Shown piece after piece: positions 62,001 through 64,000 of a stretch of 64,000 nt of DNA. The stretch covers positions 248,001 through 312,000 of the forward strand of contig CANXME010000886.1 in NCBI GenBank assembly GCA_948144175.1, written 5' to 3'. The translations under genes were made by a program, and so were the position numbers. Under the pieces are notes generated by a model, which saw nothing but the letters and a program-made list of their open reading frames with translations, made no database searches and was not told the DNA's origin. The stretch's first letter is position 1. Each line of letters begins with the position of its first letter. The DNA is from Closterium sp. NIES-65. Taxonomy: Eukaryota; Streptophyta; Zygnematophyceae; Desmidiales; Closteriaceae.

Positions 62001-64000
62001 AAAGAGACGGTAGAAGGGGACTGACTCGTCGAACGTGACGTCCTGGGAGGACAGAACACGACGAGAGGAGGGGTGGTAAAACTGCCACCCTGGGGCGTCA
62101 GTGGGGAAGCCAAGGAAGACACAGGGAGCAGCGCGAGGGGACAGCTTGTCCGCAGACAAGTCGCGGACAAACGCCCGAGATCCCCAGACACGGAACACAG
62201 ACGCATCGCCAACCTTCCCCGTCCACAGCAAGGCTGGGGACATCGCAGGCCGAGAGACCCGGGGGTGAAGGTTGAGCTGATGCGCCGCGTACCTCACCGC
62301 AAACGGCCACAGAAAATGGGGGGCAGCCGCATGCATCATGGACGTACGAGCGACATCCATGACCATGCCAATGCGGCGCTCAGCAATCCCATTTTGCTGT
62401 GGTGAGTCCGAAAGCGTGAAGGTCTGGCGGATCCCCCGTGCACGACAGTAGTCTCGCAGAAGGCGAGAAGAGAACTCTCCGCCTCGGTCAGAGTGCAGAC
62501 GCAGAACAGGAAAGTCCGAGCCGAAGCTCTTCCTGAGCTGGAGACGAGCCTCGCGGATCCAGTCGATCAGCACCTCAGTGACCGCACCCTTGCTGCGCAA
62601 GGGGAGGACTGTGGTGTAACGCGAGTAGTCGTCAACCACCAACAGGAAGTAGCGCTCGTAACCCTGCCCACGGACGGGGGCTGGGCCCCACACATCCATG
62701 TGAAGCGTCTGCAGGGGAGCCTCTGTCGGGGGGAAGTGGGAGGAGTGAGGAGTAGCCCGGAGGCGACCCTCGACACAGGGGACACAGGAAGGTCCTGGCC
62801 CGGAGGGGAGAGGAGGGAGAGACTGGGGAAGACCAGAGACAAGGACACGGGAAGCCATGCTCCGAAGACGGGGCAAGGAGGGGTGGCCAAGACGGTGGTG
62901 CCACAGGAGAGTCTCGTGAGACAGGAGGCGACAAGAACAGGGGGCAGACTCAGGACCTGACCGGGACGCAGCAGCAAGTACCTGACCCGACGCAGCCACC
63001 TGACCAGACGCAGGGACAGGAGGAGACTCAACGGTCAGGGTGTAGAGACTCGACCCCGGCCGACGCGAGAACGTGGCCAGGTGTCGGCCTGTGCGTGCCT
63101 CCGTGCAGTGGGTCACCCGCTGACTCGCAGGAGTGAACTGGTGAACACCCACATCCTGCAGGTCTGCTCCACTCACCAAGTTCGTAGAGAACGAGGGAAG
63201 GTACAGACCCGACAGGGTGCCCGAAGGGGCAGCCGGACACGGGAGGACAGTGGAGAAGTGAGACAGGACAGGACCCCCAGAGGGGTCAGCAAGGGAGACC
63301 GCAACCGGCCGGCCAAGCGGCGTAAGGGTAGTGCGGTCTCGAAAGAAGGAGCGAGAAGCTCCGGAGTCAAGTGTGAAAGTGAGGGAGGACGAGGACGACT
63401 CAGTACCTGAGAGCGCAGTCTCACCAGTACCTGAGAGCGCAGACGCACTGGCACCTAGAGCAGCAGCCTCACAAGCACCTAGCGCAGCAGTACCAATGCC
63501 CGGGTCGGGCTGGAAACAGCGGTAACCCTCATTCTCCTCACTATAATCCACAACATACATAGCAGTAAGGATAGCATCAAAATCAAGATCAAAGATCGCT
63601 ACACCAGCCCTGAGAAGCTCATCCCAGCGAGGGATCTCACTAGCCCCAGGGAACTGCTGACGCCAGGCGTCCGTCAGGCGGCCAAAGCAGCGCTGGGTCG
63701 CGTGGGCGCCCCCACACTGCTCACCCGCGCGGTCGCCGGAACGAAGAACGTAGGTGCAGGGACCAGTACCCCCACCCCTCTGACGCCCAGCGTACCACTC
63801 ACGAAGCTGCTGAGGCGAAGGGATGTCCCGAGAGCGCTGCTGCTGCTGCCGCTGCGAGCGCTGGCCACCACCACCGCCGCTACGCTGCTGGGTACCACCC
63901 CGACCAGATCCACCCCCTCCACCACCACTGCCTCCTCCGCTGCCGCCTCCACCGCCTCCACCTCCGCCGCCTCCACCTCCGCCGCTGCCTCCACCACCAC
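59025..64000 (-). CDS. gag-pol: copia gag-pol polyprotein, intact in the visible part (5' end missing)
   Basis: The frame is open from the window end to the stop at 59025, so gag and pol are fused with no stop in the visible ~1658 codons. Numbering from the Met at 63560: upstream are a poly-Gly tract and the Cys-His box (CTYVLRSGDRAGEQCGGAH); protease DSG at 65-67; integrase His221/222, His226, Cys259, Cys262 and catalytic Asp289, Asp358, Glu394; a Pro/Gly/Ala/Glu linker (~550-860) with PQELREWFARRWRR; RT with YVDD at ~1185-1188; RNase H with GHADASW, CEAE and YVDNK at ~1350-1435. All catalytic residues are present. The Met at 63560 is internal, so the true start lies beyond the window. This is the best candidate for the source of enzymes for the other elements. 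Confidence 0.93.
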   Translation of the reverse strand, partial: GGGGSGGGGGGGGGGGGGGSGGGSGGGGGGSGRGGTQQRSGGGGGQRSQRQQQQRSRDIPSPQQLREWYAGRQRGGGTGPCTYVLRSGDRAGEQCGGAHATQRCFGRLTDAWRQQFPGASEIPRWDELLRAGVAIFDLDFDAILTAMYVVDYSEENEGYRCFQPDPGIGTAALGACEAAALGASASALSGTGETALSGTESSSSSLTFTLDSGASRSFFRDRTTLTPLGRPVAVSLADPSGGPVLSHFSTVLPCPAAPSGTLSGLYLPSFSTNLVSGADLQDVGVHQFTPASQRVTHCTEARTGRHLATFSRRPGSSLYTLTVESPPVPASGQVAASGQVLAAASRSGPESAPCSCRLLSHETLLWHHRLGHPSLPRLRSMASRVLVSGLPQSLPPLPSGPGPSCVPCVEGRLRATPHSSHFPPTEAPLQTLHMDVWGPAPVRGQGYERYFLLVVDDYSRYTTVLPLRSKGAVTEVLIDWIREARLQLRKSFGSDFPVLRLHSDRGGEFSSRLLRDYCRARGIRQTFTLSDSPQQNGIAERRIGMVMDVARTSMMHAAAPHFLWPFAVRYAAHQLNLHPRVSRPAMSPALLWTGKVGDASVFRVWGSRAFVRDLSADKLSPRAAPCVFLGFPTDAPGWQFYHPSSRRVLSSQDVTFDESVPFYRLFPYRTPSLPPPPDFLVPVPPPVDPLPPQVPAPSGVSQVDAVDPVEVTGDSGAAAGAEPGGADSGGAVRGGAEPGGATAGGAGPEGTTAEGAEPGGAEPGGAVPGGAGSGGAGSGAAEPGGAELGATAPGGAASGAAEPGVSPAAASRREPLSPQELREWFARRWRRAAESGGAAGAGAGASSTVEGAGAAGPGAAGPAGPPGAGAAEGVGAEPTAVGPAAGGVGGAGAVAEGAGAVPAESGAAARPRPYFVPLLQQVLGLSPPVEGPPPVQSQSLLEPSSPLPAPSPYTGPTGGLAERREPASRPASPVRAARASGRSSRQRPPPVPGTHRMSLRPSTAPLRAPLPSPPESSLPALADPESDSLRAASPTVTRLLATVVTDPSFESTAASALVAELVDFAARCRLDYAASLVAESASVCPPSVGGECALGTDVLEDRQEELQCLAAASPHLASVLLAPEGDPDALDIPTPRSYAEAVEGPYSSQWQAAMDAEMASWKSTGTYVDAVPPPGVNIVSGMWIFRVKRPPGSPPVFKARYVARGFSQRQGVDYFQTFSPTPKMSTLRVLLHIAAQRDYELHSLDFSTAFLQGSLHEEIWLRRPPGFTGTFPPGTQWSLRRPVYGLRQAPREWHDTLRTTLAALGFAPSTADPSLFLRTDTSLPPFYILVYVDDLVFATADTAGLAYVKSELLKRHTCTDLGELRSYLGLQITRDRARRTITLTQSHMVQQVLQRFGFTYSSPQATPLPTRHSLSALPSDESIESSGPYAELVGCLMYLMTCTRPDLAYPLSILARYVAPGRHRPEHMAASKRVLRYLCSTSGMGLVLGGRSPVVLTGHADASWADDQATQRSSQGYTFSLGSGSVSWRSTRSSSVLGSSCEAEIYAGAMAAQELRWLTYMLTDLGEPPRSPPVLYVDNKAMLALCREQRLEHRTKHIALRHFLARELQQRGQLRLAYVASEANTADVFTKALAPCDHQRFCTQLGLVPVLPHLLSS

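Larger units (their letters stand above)
58695..64000 (-). mobile_element. Ty1/copia element with intact polyprotein frame, 5' end outside window
   Basis: The 3' LTR (58695-58818), polypurine tract and conserved 3' region (58819-58935) are present. The coding frame is open from 59025 to the window end. It sits in the 5' untranslated region of the chromovirus. The LTR left edge may be 58695 or 58697. The pentamer before it is CTAAG; its partner is beyond the window. Confidence 0.92.

Overview
This window is eukaryotic nuclear DNA: about 18 kb of ordinary sequence with two intron-containing host genes, followed by about 40 kb of densely nested LTR retrotransposons. There is no operon structure. 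TTTAGGG-type telo-box motifs, initiator-Met primer sites, a chromodomain Ty3 element and many CAG to TAG decay mutations suggest the green lineage. A GC-rich streptophyte alga (for example a desmid) is my best guess, at low confidence.

Layout. 1-2365: 3' end of a Ty1/copia element (+). 2366-~3297: tail of a short non-autonomous LTR element (+). 3314-4483: a broken pogo/Tigger-type DDE transposase gene with one intron. 6194-12518 (-): a 13-exon gene for a 539-residue protein with a signal peptide, a periplasmic-binding-protein-type (ANF-receptor) ectodomain, one membrane helix and a short tail. Every exon junction is phase-consistent. 15959-19392 (+): a 5-exon gene for a secreted, Asn/Gly/Trp-rich, sequon-rich and Asp/Ser-rich protein of about 963 residues. 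20761-23792 (-): one short non-autonomous LTR element with a second (21526-23187) inserted in it, both with perfect 5-bp target duplications. 24068-31417 (+): a full-length but mutated copia element. From about 32360 to the window end lies a Ty3/gypsy chromovirus (-). A copia element (33972-55279, target duplication TTACG) split its integrase gene. That copia was hit by two more copia elements (38791-45804 +, duplication CGGAC; 46443-53741 -), and the first of these by a non-autonomous element (42734-44266 -, AGGGG). Another copia (58695 to beyond 64000, -) sits in the chromovirus 5' region and has an intact polyprotein frame.

Two things stand out. First, nearly every intron of the receptor gene holds a partial tandem copy of a neighbouring exon. 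One copy is a complete exon with both splice sites, separated from its twin by a 79-nt intron with a perfect 13-bp hairpin. Another exon has seeded a 42-bp minisatellite. Second, all the short-LTR (126-142 bp) families, autonomous or not, share an RNA-level architecture: telo-box LTR, Met-type primer site, a base-pairing-conserved hairpin directly after it, a GC-rich tandem-repeat leader, and a polypurine tract set in a hairpin. The non-autonomous elements therefore look like satellites of the autonomous machinery.
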